A DNA stretch of 64,000 nucleotides. Source: Ailurus styani (Eukaryota; Chordata; Mammalia; Carnivora; Ailuridae). The stretch covers positions 335,433 to 399,432 of the forward strand of contig LNAC01000348.1 of assembly GCA_002007465.1 (NCBI GenBank). The letters are read 5' to 3'. Shown here piece by piece: positions 1-13,996 of the stretch. A model generated the notes under the pieces. The model was not told the DNA's origin. It worked only from the letters and a program-made list of their open reading frames with translations, and did not search any database. How positions within the stretch are numbered: the stretch's first letter is position 1; each line of letters starts with the position of its first letter. The translations under genes and the position numbers were made by a program.

Positions 1-1480
1 ATTTGAGATTTTTCTTCTTTTTTAACATAAGTTTTTATACCTGTAAATTTGCCTCTTAGCACTGCTTTTGCTGCATCCCTTAAGTTTTGCTATGTTGTAG
101 TCTCATTTGCTTCAAGATATTTTCTAATTTTCCTTGTGATTTCTTATAGGACTTATTAATTATTTAAAAGTGTGTTGTTTAATTTCCACATATATATCAA
201 TTTTCCAGTTTTCCTTTGGCTGTTGATTTCTAGTTTCATTATGTTCTTATTGAAAAAGGTATTTTGTATATTTTCAGTCTTTTAAATTTTATTAAGACTT
301 GTTTTGTGGCCAATCATAGGGTTTATCTTGAAGAATGTTCCATCTACACTTGAGAAAAATGTGTATTCTTCTATTGTTAGATGGACATTCTGTGTATGTC
401 TTTTAGATCCAATTGGTCCATAGTGTTCAAGTGCTATATTTCCTTACTGATCTCTGTCTCTTTGTTTTATCCGTTATGGAAGGCAGGGTATTGAAGTGTC
501 CTGCTATTATAGTAGAGCTATATTTCTCCTTCATTTACATCAATGTTTGTTTTATATGTTTTGGAGCTTTTATTTTTTGTGCATATATTTTATAATTGTT
601 ATATCTTCTTGGTGAGTTAATCCTTTTATCATTATGTAATGTCTAGCATCCTTCACTTCAAGCTGAAGGCCTCTCTTTAGCAATTCTTGTGGACAGATCT
701 AGTGGTAATGAACTCCTTTAGCTTTTATATATTTGGGGAAGTGTTAATTTCTCTTATTTGAAGAACAGTTTTGCCACATATAAAATTATCAGTTGGCAAG
801 TTTTTCTTTTAGCACATTAACTGTGTTGTTCCACTACCTTCTGACTTACCAGGTTTCTGCTGGGAAATCTTGTAAATGGTGAGTTGCTTTTCTTTTGCTG
901 CCTTTCAGATTCCTTCTTTGTCTTTTGACAGCTTCATTATAATGTGTCTCAGTGTGGGTTTCTTACGATTTATCCTTGCAGTTTTTTGGGCCTCTTGGAT
1001 TTGTAGATCCATCTACATGGATTTGTATACATCCTTGTCTTTTCCTTAAATTTATGATGTTTTCAGCTGTCATTTCTTTAAACAATCTCCCTGCCTCATT
1101 CTCTTTCTTTTTCTTCTTCTTCTCGTACTCATAATGCTTCTATTGATTCTCTTGACAGTATCTCATAAGTCTCTTAGGCTCTGTTCATTTTTCTACATTC
1201 TTTTTTCTTTTTGTTCCTCAGACTTGATAATTTCAAATGACTTGGATTTAAGTTTGCTGGTTTTCTTCTGCCTGTACAAGTCTGTTATGAAACCCCTCTA
1301 GGGAATTTTTCAATTCAATTATTTTAATTTTCATGTCCGGAATTTCGGTTTTTTGTTTTGTTTTGTTTTGTTTTTTAAGTAACTCCTGTCTCTTTGTAGG
1401 TACTTTCAAATGTTCCCTCTATCTGTAGTCTCTGAAAAACGCTTGCATAGGATGATATTCTTTACTTCTTAATCATTTTA
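1..1480 (-). mobile_element. old LINE-1 fragment, antisense, truncated by window edge
   Basis: Bases 1-620 read like the reverse strand of L1 ORF2 (phrases such as GTGTGTTGTTTAATTTCCAC and GACTTGTTTTGTGGCC). Bases 660-1480 read like the region upstream of ORF2 (ORF1/5' part; AATGTGTCTCAGTGTGGG). The order is that of an antisense L1. Frames are closed by many stops, so it is a dead, ancient copy, and the short open frames here (413-595, 952-1134) are not genes. A (TTTTG)n run lies at 1348-1372. Family recognition is from memory. Confidence 0.7.
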
Positions 1481-1544
1481 TTGAATTCATTGGTAAAATC
1501 ACCTGAAATTTTTCTGGTTACTGTGTTCTATTCATTTCTATCCA

Positions 1545-2075
1545 GTATTCAACAAATACTTATTGAGTACTTCCTCTATGCCAGTCATGGGTTTAGAGTC
1601 TTCAGGATATATCAGTGAACAACCTGGGTAAAATTACAATGCTCATGGGCTTACATTCTAGTAGTATTGAAAACCAATAATTAAAACATAATAAACAGGA
1701 AATGATGTAGCATGAAAGGAGATTTAAAATGTTATGAAAATATAGCGGGGAAAGGGGGACCAGGAGTTCGGAGGTAGGATACGGTGGGGGAGGGCAAGGT
1801 GGCATTTTAAACAGGATGGTTAGGATAAGACTTATTGAGGAGGTCATGGCTGTTGCAAGAATTAAAGGAAGTGAGGAAGTAGGCAGTATGGATATCTGGA
1901 GAAAAAGCATTCCAGGCAGAGGGAAAACACAGCCCAAAGGGATATCAGCCCTGCTGTGTTTTAGAATGAGCATGAGGGCAGTTTGGTTATTTTAGTAAAG
2001 AAGAATGAAAGGAAGGTTTACAGAAGCAGTCAGAATAAGTGTTGAGATGAATTTTAAGGTCCTGAAGTAAGATAC
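1545..2075 (+). repeat. L2 (LINE2) 3' fragment
   Basis: The segment starts with ACAAATACTTATTGAGTACT and TCTATGCCAG, and continues through CATGGGCTTACATTCTAGTA and GCATTCCAGGCAGAGGGAAA, the familiar L2 3'-end phrases. It is strongly diverged. The reverse-strand open frame at 1602-1973 is an accident of this repeat. Confidence 0.65.
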
Positions 2076-3525
2076 TTTTCTCATTGTAATGTGGTCTTTT
2101 TTCATCATGAAGAAAAAAACCTCAGCAAGTCAATATATAATAAATCAATTCAAAAAGATGATTTTTCATTTTTAAAATGTAGCTTTTAAAATGGAAGTAC
2201 CTTTTTGGAATTATGGTAAATACCTATGTCAAAATACAGTATGTATATATGCCAAAAAGTTATTATGATCGTATAATTAAGAAGTTATTTTTATTTTATG
2301 AGCTAGAGAATTATTTTTTATTTTGTGAGTGCTAAAGGACTAGAAAAAATATGAACATTCATTGCCATGTAGAATACAGTCTACTGTAATCATTAAATAA
2401 TTAGGTGTTTACTAACTGACATTTTATTTATCCTTAAATAATTATCAGTACTGGAAAAAGTATAGCTTAGGATTCAGAAGATTTGTTTCTATTCTAAGGC
2501 TTTGAATTCTTTGATGTTTAATTTTGAGGAAGTCATTTTAGACTTACTTTCACCTACTTATTGGGAGTTTTGTTTGTTTTAAATTAGATTGACTAAGTGT
2601 ATTCTGATTCCAAAACACCTGGGCTTTTATTATTCTGTGATTATTGTTTTATAATTTGTTTATAATATAACAATGCACTGCTTTAAATATTTATCTTACT
2701 GAGAATCGTTAAAGAGGAAATTGTTTTGGACAAACTTCTGTTCATGTTTAATGTCCAGCTCCAATACTGCTTATTTTCTGTATCTTTTCATGATCACTTC
2801 AGAATTAATTGTTTCTTCACCTGGGCTACTATAGCACTTTAGGCTTGTTTCTATTATCTGTCACTTTTCATAATATTACTTACATGTATCTATCCATGAG
2901 TTGCCTATCTTTGTATCCCCAAGACTCTTATTCTGCATGTTAGGTGTTCAGCCATTTTTATGCCTGTATATTTAAATACCAGTAGTTAATTCTTAATAAT
3001 TAATGTAGCAGAAATTAAAATCGTCTTCAATAACACTACTACTTGAAAAGCAGTATTCCATATAATGAATGTTTCTTGTGGTTAAAAATGCTTATTTCAG
3101 GCATTTAACAAGATTTAATTTGGTCTTTTGGTCTAACTTTTACATTATATGGATGGCATAAATGCTTATTTGCATGACTCAAGTTCATAGATGTAAGAAG
3201 TAGTTATCATGTCCCTGATTGTGAAATCACTAAAGAGGATGATTATTACTGATTACCTCCTACTTATTCCATTGCATTTTGGATCAAAGGAACAAATTTC
3301 TGAAAGATTAAGTGTTCTAAGAACTATTCATAAGTGTGTTTTTATGTAATGATGTAATTTTTAGAGGCTTTCATAGCCATTTATGAGATGATGTGCCCTT
3401 AAGTATAATGAATCAGAATATGATCCTTATTTTGTTTAGATTTTCAAAAATTCTTTTCAGCTCTCCCTAATCCTTATTTTTCTCCCTCATTTAAAAATTT
3501 CTTTTGAAGAACCATATTGTTTAAT
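2076..3525. other. upstream non-coding sequence, no clear content
   Basis: AT-rich sequence upstream of coding exon 1. I see no exon, no long open frame and no confident repeat, apart from a possible worn MIR near 2455-2560. A non-coding first exon or promoter of MYO3A could lie here or further left but nothing identifies it. Confidence 0.5.
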
Positions 3526-5175
3526 TTATTCAACAACTCTATATTCAACATCTACTATATGCCAGGCACAGAGTTAGGCATTATTAGATTTGGACGTGAA
3601 CAAGATAGCTAAGGTCTGTGTTGTCAGAATTAACAGTTAAATAAACCTTTGCCCATTTCACCAGATTTACTAACTGCCTGCCATATGCTAGGCATTGTTC
3701 TGGGAATGGCAGATACAGTAGTAAAAATAAAGTCTATACTCTTGTAACTTTACGTAGGTTGGTCAAGAAAGGCCCTTCTAAGAAAGTGATGCTTGAGCCA
3801 GGATCTCAAGGCTGAGAAGGAACCGAAGAAACAGACTAATTGAGGCCAAACAGCAAAAATCGATGATAGAATTGATGAGAATGAATTCATGTTTGATGCA
3901 CATTGGTTTGTAGTTTTCAGATTGAGGAGTTTGTAGTTTTAAGGTGTTTATTGTTGCTTTTATCTTTTTAATTACTAAGTAAGGGCATCAATTGGGACAT
4001 TTTGTGTAAGGGGATAGAGAGCAAAGAAGAACAATTTGAGGACAAAAAATGTAAGAAGAGAGATCATTGTGAAATAATGAGGAAGTAATAGACAAACTAG
4101 GGAAGCACAGTAGGACTTCTAGGCAGTGTTGAAGGTCTACTTCTAGGTTTGTTATTCTGAATTTGAAGTGAAACCAGTCAATATGGTTGTGTAGTTTTTC
4201 TCTAGCTACAGGCACAGGTGTGAAGACATGTAGGGTTTAATCAGACTTGGTTTTTTTATTCTAGGAGACTGATGGGGGAGAAAGAGGAACAACAGGGTTG
4301 AGAGTATTTGCAAGGAAGTCATAATAATTCAAGCTGTAGAATTTATGCTGGGGAAGAAGCAAATGTAGAAAGAATGAAGACTGAACAGGGTTGATGGCTA
4401 TAAAGGGAGGACTCAGTGGATCAGGGGTGTAGCTGAGATTGAAAATTGTGGTTAGACCAATGAATTTCATGAGCTGACAGTATGTAGCGTTGATACCTAT
4501 TTATTGAAAGACATGTTTCTGCATGTATGCATACACATACAAGCACAACCACACACAACTTAGCATCAAAGATAGTGAGGGTTTGCACAGATAATTGAAA
4601 AAATGTAAGGGCCACTAGAAGTTGTGGGAGCTCTTTCTGTTACTTTTTTTTTTTTTTGGTAGTTTTATACAAATGGTTGAATATAATATAGGGAAAACAG
4701 AAAGTAAAAACATTCCTGGGAAGTCAAGAAATCTGGGATCTTATTTCAGGTCACATATAACAACTCTTTTAAAAGTCACCTGACCTTATTGGCTATATTC
4801 TAATTATTTCAGCACTGTGCTAGGTGTTGGGCATATTGGAAGATCTGATAAACATGGGTAGAGTGCTACATGAGTACAGGTGTGGGGCATGCAACCCAAA
4901 TGGGATGGAGAGGGGTCACATTCAGTGAAGATGACACCTAAACCAAGATCTGAAACATAAGGCGTTGGAATTTAGTAAAGAAACCACAGGCAGAAGTGGG
5001 AGAGATGCGTGTCTACTAAGATCCTTAAGCAAGAAAGAAATGACTTTAAATGATCCCTAGTGACTGGTTTGTAGTATCTGGAGAAGAGTTGAGACATGAA
5101 GCTAGGACATTAAGCAAGGGCCATACTTTAAAGGACCTGGTAGATTGTGTTAAATTTCATCCTAAAAGCAATATG
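3526..5175 (+). repeat. cluster of diverged L2 fragments
   Basis: Three L2-like starts are visible: TCTACTATATGCCAGGCACA (about 3550), CTGCCTGCCATATGCTAGGC (about 3675) and GCACTGTGCTAGGTGTTGGG (about 4792), each followed by L2-type text. The last continues to 5175 and resumes after the SINE at 5371. The middle part (3850-4780) is less certain. Open frames at 3988-4615 are closed by stops on every side and have no family resemblance. Confidence 0.5.
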
Positions 5176-5370
5176 AGGATCTGGGTGGCTCACTCAGTTA
5201 AGCATCTGCCTTCAGCTCGGGTCATGATACCAGGATCATGGGATTGAGTCCCGAGTTGGGCTCCCTGCTCAGCAGGAAGCCTGCTTCTCCCTCTCCCTCT
5301 GCCTGCTCCTCCCCCTGCTTGTGCTCTCTCTCTCTCTCTCTGTCAAATAAAATATATATAAAAAAAAACC
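5176..5370 (+). mobile_element. Can-SINE (older Caniformia type)
   Basis: Sense copy: CTGGGTGGCTCA tRNA-like head, TGCTCAGCAGGAAGCCTGCT body, CT-rich tract, A-rich tail. It is flanked by 17-base target duplications (5162-5178 and 5371-5387, one mismatch, CTAAAAGCAATATGAGG type). It interrupts an L2 fragment 480 bases upstream of MYO3A coding exon 1. Confidence 0.93.
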
Positions 5371-5836
5371 CTAGAAGCAATATGAGGGGACCCATTAGTG
5401 GGTTTTACATAGAGGAGTGGTGTAAGACACAATTACTTCAAAGTGTGAGATTTACCTTGATGACATTGAATTTTATCATCTCTAAGGTTAATTTTAAATT
5501 TTTTTGACTCATTGTATTAATATCTGAATATAAAGCAGTATATCAAAATGATTTAAATATGTACCTCTTATTTTAATATGAGAAGAATGAAAGCAATTAA
5601 TATGGGACTGTATTAAACATAGAAATAAAGCCCTGTTTACAGAGCATTATTAAACTCATATTAATCTGTTTGCAAAAAGAATTGAAATTAAAATTTTCTG
5701 TAATTCTGAGTACCTTTGGTTACTGCTGTATATTTTCCATCATGTCAGTGAAATGTTAGATAATTTCCCATGAGTTTGTGTGTGCGATTTAATATCCCCA
5801 ATCAAATGTAGCTGAAACTATACTTTTTCTCTCCAG

Positions 5837-7215
<1,379 letters not shown>

Positions 7216-7216
7216 T

Positions 7217-7409
7217 TTAAAAGATTTTATTGGTTTATTTGTTTATTTGAAAGAGAAAGAGCACGAGTGGGGATTAGGGGTGGGAGGAGGGGCAGAGTGA
7301 GAAGGAAACACCCCACTGGGCAGGGAGCCTGACCTGGGGCACCATCCCAGGACCCCAAGATCATGACCTGAGCCAAAAGCAGATGCTTAACCAATTGAGC
7401 CACGCAAGC
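7217..7409 (-). mobile_element. Can-SINE, antisense
   Basis: Reverse-strand copy: AAAAGATTTTATTGG tail end, then GA-rich tract, and the head complement CAATTGAGCCACGCAAGCA. Flanked by AGTTCTTACCATTT (7202-7215) and AGTTCTCACCATTT (7410-7423), one mismatch. The open frame at 7227-7421 is only this repeat. Confidence 0.92.
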
Positions 7410-7984
7410 AGTTCTCACCATTTAAACTGAAGGAAGAGACACACAAATTAAGCCGTACTAAAGTGACTATACTATCTCCTCTGGTCTTTGCAAGTATAGG
7501 TTGGTGTTCATGGTGGCAAGAGAAAGGGCTCCAGCTGGATCCCATGTCTGGCCCCATAACCAGCATGTCTCTTCCATTCCTCTACTTAACGGAGAAGGAC
7601 AAATGGATTATGAATACGTATGGACATTATTCTTTTATAATTTACTCCTGTTTCGTGTCCTACGAACCTTAAAAATCATGTTTTGGTCTGTTGCTTTAAT
7701 GAACTATATTGGTTTCATAACTCTGGTATGAAATTGGTTCTTTTTCTGCCTTTATTGTTGTCATAGTCCATACATGTTTTTCTCAGAATTATTTATTTCC
7801 TCTTCCTTCATCATGTCACAAGCCAAATAAAAAAGATTTATAACCAAGAGATTATAATCTTCATAAAATAAATTTAAATGCATCCCAAGCATTTTACAGA
7901 GTGGCCTTTTTTATTAGAAGAGCCTTACTATTATGAATTTTGATATGGGATACAACAAATGGTATTAGAAGGGAGGAGGCAGTG

Positions 7985-8110
7985 GACTTGCAGGCTAGTC
8001 CTGCATCTTACACTAACCAGCTCTGCGACCAACCTCTCTGAGCTTTAGCTTCTTTTTCTCAAATTAGAGCTCTGGTCTAAAATTCTTTCCAGCTCTGTGA
8101 TTACATGATT
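7985..8110 (+). repeat. MIR fragment
   Basis: CAGCTCTGCGACCAACCTCTCTGAGCTTTAGCTTC resembles, in two stretches, the MIR core (tgtgacctt...cctctctgagcctcag). Diverged, short; assignment from memory. Confidence 0.5.
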
Positions 8111-8789
8111 TTGTCATAAAACAACGTGGACACTAAATGTTACTCTAAAAACAGTGTTCGAAGCCTTTCTCTTATTATTACTCTGAGTTGTTTCATGTGT
8201 TGTGGTTTTCTACAAACATGACTAAGTTGGTTATCTTGCATTTTTTTGGCATGGGTAGCAACCTGTTCTACTTCTGGCAGATGAGCCTTTAGCGAACTGA
8301 AGGCTAGATGCCATCTTATATATAACTTTATTTTACTTTTTTTGAGCGATAGGAATTTATTGCTTGTATGACTAGTTTTTGAAAACTTGTAAAGATCATC
8401 TATTTCAAAAGCACAAAATGAACCAGCTAAAAGTTTTTATTTCAAACTAGTGTCTTTGCCACGGAAACAAAATTAACACTGCAAAGAAAGGAATATCCTT
8501 TGGAATCCTTCTTCATGTATGTTTCTTTCTAATTGCATACAAAAATAGTCTTTTATTTGTCTCTTTTTAACTCAACGCAATTAACATAATTAGAGATGTA
8601 TTTGATTAGCAGGAAAATCAGTCTCTCCCCTTACATAATGGCATGAGAAATTTCAATACGTACTGTCGAGCACAATAAAAGCCATTATTATAACCGTGCT
8701 TTGACAAAATTAAATTCTCTGTTTGGTGATCTCTAATGTGTCTCTTTGATATAATTCATGGTTTTCTTCCCTTGACTTTATGAAACTAG
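8111..8789 (+). other. MYO3A intron 1, last part
   Basis: Intronic sequence up to the TGAAACTAG acceptor of coding exon 2. No repeat or open frame of note. Confidence 0.55.
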
Positions 8790-8924
8790 GATATCGATGA
8801 AGAGATTGAAGCAGAGTATAACATCTTAAAGACACTTTCTGACCACCCTAATGTGGTCAGATTCTATGGGATGTACTTTAAGAAGGACAAAATAAGTGGA
8901 GACAAGCTGTGGTTAGTTCTTGAG
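8790..8924 (+). CDS. MYO3A: MYO3A coding exon 2: kinase helix C to hinge
   Basis: The exon is 135 bases (45 codons, residues 57-101, phase 0 at both ends) between the acceptor TGAAACTAG and the strong donor GAG|GTAAGT. It reads [16 protein letters not shown] onward to GDKLWLVLE. It carries helix C, whose glutamate E65 should form the salt bridge with K50, then strands 4 and 5 and the start of the hinge. Because the exon is a multiple of three, skipping it would keep the frame but remove helix C. The acceptor has a poor pyrimidine tract (CTTTATGAAACTAG), which is unusual among the exons here. The match to the family over all 45 codons leaves little doubt. Confidence 0.97.
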
Positions 8925-10490
8925 GTAAGTGTTTTCAACATTGTTCTGTGTGTGGAAATTTACAGTGTAGCCTTGGATGACTGAACGTTTAGGTAACATC
9001 GACATGGTGAAACCCTTCCTTTAGTATGTTCCTGACTGGTCACAGCCTTAGCAGAATGTTGTGCCCCATTCTGGCCTTGTCCTTTTAGGACACATTAGGA
9101 AATTAAAGAAAAGCCACAAAGTCTATTAATGACTAAGGAAACATCTCCACAATAAAAGACTCAAGAAACAGGGATTCTTTGCCTTGCAGAAGAATAAGCT
9201 TAAAAGGGACTTCATTACAATATTGATTTATTCATCCGTATTTTGTTCAGCTAAAACGTGACAGAGGCTCTGTGCCAGCTGCTAGGGTATGAGAGAAAAT
9301 TAACGTAAGTGAGGCTTCATTAGACAAAAATGGTAAGCTGTGATGTTTTTTTCTGTCCTCATTGAATACTAATGTCATAAACTACAGAGCCAGGTATTTA
9401 CATTTATGGGGGAAAAAACTGTATCAGAAATGGTGTTGAATACTAAGTAAGTCCCCGAAGGGAAGCTATAGAATCTCCTGAGGGTAGGTTTGGACAGTTC
9501 TCTTTGATGCAGGAATACATACGGGAAGGTACCCTGTTAAGGTAACTGCCAGTCCTAAAAGAACATAGTTTTTCTAATTTTCATTGAATATTATTAAAGT
9601 GAGGGAATCATTAATTCTGGTAAATTCACAAGTTGCTTTTATCAAACTCAGGACTAGTAAAACCTTCATTGGTTCACTGTAATAATGTATATTTATTATG
9701 TTCATTATGATTTTATTAGCATTTGATTATTGTATTTCAGAATGTTCTGTTGGTTTTTTCTGCGGTGACACACATATAAATTATACGGTTTTCATACTTC
9801 ATATTTTTTCTTTTATGCTTTTTAAATGATTTTTTAAATGATTTTAAATAGCTGATCATTGTAGGAAATACTTGAAACTATAAAAAGAACCACTCTCAAC
9901 ATTTAACATACTTCCTATATCTTTTTTTTTTTGTTATGTTTAAAATGATTGGCAGTATTATTTGTGAAGTCATCGTATTTTTTCACTCAGTATAATTTCA
10001 GATAGACTTAATCATTTTTACCCTTTGCAAAATAAATACATTCACCTGATTAACAAAAAGCAAGTAGAACCAAAAGGCTTGTAGTATCGAGCAGTAGGAA
10101 TGCCGATCCGGTTTAGCGATGCCGCCTTCTCCTGAGCAGATCTGTGCTTGTGATGAGTATCTGGAAACGTATGGCTGAGCTTCTCTACTCTTTCATTTTG
10201 TAATCTGTGTTCTGAATTTTGGCAAGGTTGCTAATCATACTTCTGGAACCCTAGGTCCTCCTGTTCCACAGTGGAGTTCCACCATGTATCAGACCAAGCT
10301 CTCTGATATTTCTGCTGCTCACCTACATGGAACCCACTGTTCCCTGAATCCCTTGGCCTCCCCTTTCCAAGCTCACTTCCCTGTTTTATACACCGTGTGA
10401 TAGTATCTGCTTTCTTCTCATTACCCACTGTACTGATGCCACCAAATCTCGAGTCCCTCCAGTTTCTCTAGTGAATAAAACCCCAGTCTC
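8925..10490 (+). other. MYO3A intron 2, opening stretch
   Basis: Starts at the GTAAGT donor. A weak L2-like phrase (GAGGCTCTGTGCCAGCTGCT, about 9263) is the only repeat hint. No exon-like open frame with flanking splice sites was found. The open frame at 10231-10428 has no resemblance to a known protein. Confidence 0.5.
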
Positions 10491-10491
10491 T

Positions 10492-10704
10492 CTTTTTTTT
10501 TTTTTTTTAAAAGATTTTATTTATTCATTTGACACAGAGAGAGAGATTACAAGTAGGCAGAGAGGCAGGCAGAGAGAGAGGAGAGAGGAGGAAGCAGGCT
10601 CCCCGCTGAGCAGAGAGCCCGATGTGGGCCTCGATCCCAGGACCCTGGGATCATGACCTGAGCCGAAGGCAGCGGCTTTAACCCACTGAGCCACCCAGGC
10701 GCCC
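10492..10704 (-). mobile_element. young mustelid-type Can-SINE, antisense
   Basis: Contains the complement of the mustelid tail module (GAGATTACAAGTAGGCAGAG) and a near-consensus head (CTGAGCCACCCAGGCGCCC). Flanking repeats about AAACCYCCAGTCTCT at 10477-10491 and 10705-10719, slightly diverged. It accounts for the two opposing open frames at 10471-10706. Confidence 0.94.
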
Positions 10705-11419
10705 AAACCTCCAGTCTCTTGACTAGATGTTTGTGTATGTGAGGAGTGCTCAGACAGGCTCCTGGATGTTGATATTTTCTATGTGGGGTAAGAGGGTGTC
10801 AAGTCTTTGATTAGAGACTTCCAAAGGATCCTTGTTTTCTGCCTCCCCCCCCGCCAGCTCCTCGGTTGATGTGCACGGGTAACCACAAAATAGTTCTCAC
10901 CTAGAGCTTTATTTTTGTGGCTTCCTCTGCATTACCAAATCAGTCACCATCACTTGGTCATCTGCTTTCCATATTGAAAACTTCTGTTGAAATCTCTTGT
11001 CTACTGCTCTCCCTTTTTCTGTTCTCTTTTTTCTTGTGATTTATACTTTTTGATTCCCTTACTAGCATGTTAATGGAGATAAATGAGTGAGAGGAAATAC
11101 ATTGATATGTTTAATCAACCACCTTTAATTGAACCCTAGAGCCTTTCAGAATTCTGAAATAGTGTTTTCAAGTACCCTTTCAGAATCTGAAACTGTATAT
11201 TACATTATTTTATAGAAGTTTAAAAGTTTTTTAAATAACCCGTTGTCTTTTTTTAAAAATAGGCAGTGTATTATCGTTTGAGAATTACTTCATTTTTCTT
11301 CATTAAGATTGCTTTATATTTGTAGTTAAATCACATATTAAATCAAAGCAAAACTTTTAGTCATCTAAACTTTACTTAAGTAATAGAATGTACCTTAGAA
11401 ACTTAAAACATTTTGCATT

Positions 11420-11604
11420 GAGCGCCTGGGTGGCTCAGTGGGTTAAAGCCTCTGCCTTTGGCTCAGGTCATGATCTCAGCGTCCTGGGATCGAGGCCCGC
11501 ATCGGGCTCTCTGCTCAGCAGGGAGCCTGCTTCCTCCTCTCTCTCTGCCTACTTGTAATCTCTCTCTGTCATATAAATAAATAAAATCTTTAAAAAAAAA
11601 AACC
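11420..11604 (+). mobile_element. young mustelid-type Can-SINE
   Basis: Sense copy: GCGCCTGGGTGGCTCAGTGG head, CTACTTGTAATCTCTCTCTG tail module, (AAAT) and poly-A. Perfect 15-base target duplication AAAACATTTTGCATT at 11405-11419 and 11605-11619, so a recent insertion. Confidence 0.96.
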
Positions 11605-11619
11605 AAAACATTTTGCATT

Positions 11620-13740
11620 AAATAAATGAAGAATTTTCAAAGTTTATTTCATGTTTGTGTTTGTATATTTGAGATCTAATGCTGTGCTGATCCTTAATGT
11701 GATCTTGAATAAAATTCTGTATCTTTATATCCTTCCAAACATTTTCAATAATGCATCTTCAGTTTTTTTTCCATATGGAATTATTGGTAGAGTAGCATTT
11801 GAATGGAGACTCAGGTAGACCTAAATGGTCAAGGGTACAAGATATAGATCTTTGCCCAGTGTTTAAAAAAATTGAATGAGATCAGTCATTGTCTTTTATG
11901 CCTATCAAATCTGTATTCTAATTATATTGTCATTTCTCAGTATTATCACTTGAAATTAGGTGACAGTTGGAGACACCTGAGCGTAGTGAAATGTTCTTTT
12001 GTGAGTGCAGAAAAGATTGATTAAAAGGGTTTGGAATATCCAGTACAAGTAAAGCAGCTTCCTGATACAATGAATCAGTAGAGACTTAACAACTCCTTTG
12101 AACTTTGTCCTTGTGTTTTATTATCAGATGGAGGAATTGAGGAAATGGGTTGAGAAAAAAAAACTGGTGGTTTGGTGGTTTACTAAAATGGTATTTCGGA
12201 AATCTGATCTATCTGAATTTACAACGTGGGGGGAAAATAAAGGAAAGCAAGAAGTTGGCAAACTGTGTATAAGATAATTGATTTACATATGTAAATTAGA
12301 CTAATTACATACACACTGAAGTGGCTTGATATACAATTACCTGATTTATAAACATGAATGGTACAGGTGCTGCTGTACCACACTTTGAGAAAATTGGCTT
12401 GTGGCATCAATACCTTATTCTACAAAATGACTGCTAATTATACCTCTTATTGTAACAAAGCCCAAATAAATTATTTTACGTGAGGATAACCAAAGAGTGG
12501 CCAGAGAGAGGCTGTGATATTCCCCCAGAGTCATGTTAATAGCGCTGGGCTTCTGGAGTGAATCTGCTTCGAGAAGGTGTGTCCTGCAGGGGGCGAGTGA
12601 TCGGTGACACCCCTCATTGTCAGCCTGGCATGTGGAGAGGACATCCCAGCTTGGACAAACTCCTGCTTGAAAAATCATTTTTCATTTCACCATGAAAAAT
12701 CATTTTATTTACACTTCCATCCGGAATTCAAACCCTAAGGAAAATAAGATTTACTCTGATCTTACGGGCCTCTTAGTTGTGATTCTTGAATTATTTCTTT
12801 CAGTTTGAGACAATTTTTCTCCTACCTGTATTTCCCTTTGTACTTCCCTTTCATTTTGTTTTACGTTTTTGAGCATGAATAATACACAGAGCCCTGTTTG
12901 GGAATTATTTCCTTCTCAATTCTGTACATTCACTTTCAGACGGGCTAATTGTTGCCCAGATTAAGGAAAAGAGCACTAGTTGCTAGCCCTCTGAAATTCC
13001 AGTTGCATATTTGTAATGAAACTGCCTAATAACAGATGGGTTAGAAAGTTGTCTGTTGTGGGCACTGATAGAATGTCTATGGGGATTTTTATTGCCACTT
13101 AGTACTTTAGGTTTTTCTAATGATGTAGGCATGAAGGGAGAACCTAATTTTTTTTTTTTACTTATGCCCCATTTTAAAATTTCATACATATATTCTTGAC
13201 TGACCTGCTTAGTAAAATATAGATACCTCTTCTGACTTTGTGCTTCCTTTAATTGCTTCCTTCAACTGAGGGTCAGTAGCGAGGCTGGAGGGGGCCAGGG
13301 AGGTGGGAAGTGGTCACGTTTCTGCATATATTTGTCACTAACCCAGGCGACTAAAAACAAACAGTCAAAATTGAGTTTAATCAGTCTGGTATTAAGCATT
13401 TGCTATTATTGATGGGCACAAAGGGAACTGAGATTGAATGGTAATTTCCCCCTTCTTGGTTGGAAGAACAGCCACGTTTTAAAAATGTAAAGAATCTATT
13501 CTTCTGTCCCAGGGGCTCTTTGCTTAGTGTGCCCTCTGCCATAATGGAGTCGAAATTCAGAGTTTGGACATCTTTCTGTTAAGAGACCCCTTCCCTCATA
13601 ATCTTAGCTATAATTACCCCCTTCCCGGTGGTGCTACAGATTGCATTCTGTGAATTATCTGAATCAGTCCTGATTTGTTCATTCTTAATAGTGGCATTGC
13701 TTTCTCTCATTGCTTTCCAATTATAGTGGTTTTTCTCTTT
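11620..13740 (+). other. MYO3A intron 2, no recognised content
   Basis: AT-rich intron. The antisense frames at 12219-12410, 12415-12678 and 12983-13189 lack family resemblance. No repeat is called with confidence. Confidence 0.5.
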
Positions 13741-13756
13741 AAAATTATATCCCTTT

Positions 13757-13980
13757 TGGGCGCCTGGGTGGCTCAGTGGGTTAGGGCCGCTGCCTTCGGC
13801 TCAGGTCATGATCCCAGGGTCCTGGGATCGAGGCCCACATCGGGCTCTGTGCTCAGCGGGGAGCCTGCTTCCTCCTCTCTCCTCTCTCTCTGCCTGCCTC
13901 TCTGCCTACTTGTAATCTCTCTCTCTGTGTCAAATGAATAAAAAAAAAATAAATAAAAATAAAATAAAATAAAATAAAAT
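13757..13980 (+). mobile_element. young mustelid-type Can-SINE with (AAAAT)n tail
   Basis: Full sense copy with GCGCCTGGGTGGCTCAGTGG head and the CTACTTGTAATCTCTC module. The tail has expanded to about seven AAAAT units (13945-13980). Perfect 16-base target duplication AAAATTATATCCCTTT at 13741-13756 and 13981-13996. The open frame 13675-13941 is produced by it. Confidence 0.96.
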
Positions 13981-13996
13981 AAAATTATATCCCTTT

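Noticed and set aside
11420..11500. tRNA-like A and B box sequence in SINE heads
   Set aside because: Can-SINEs derive from tRNA-Lys; the heads no longer fold as a functional tRNA, so no tRNA gene is called.
13675..13941. Open frames with AWVAQWVRAAAFGSGHDPRVLG-type translations (also near 10521, 39082, 48068, 36000)
   Set aside because: The same peptide recurs because each lies in a Can-SINE; it is repeat translation, not a protein family.
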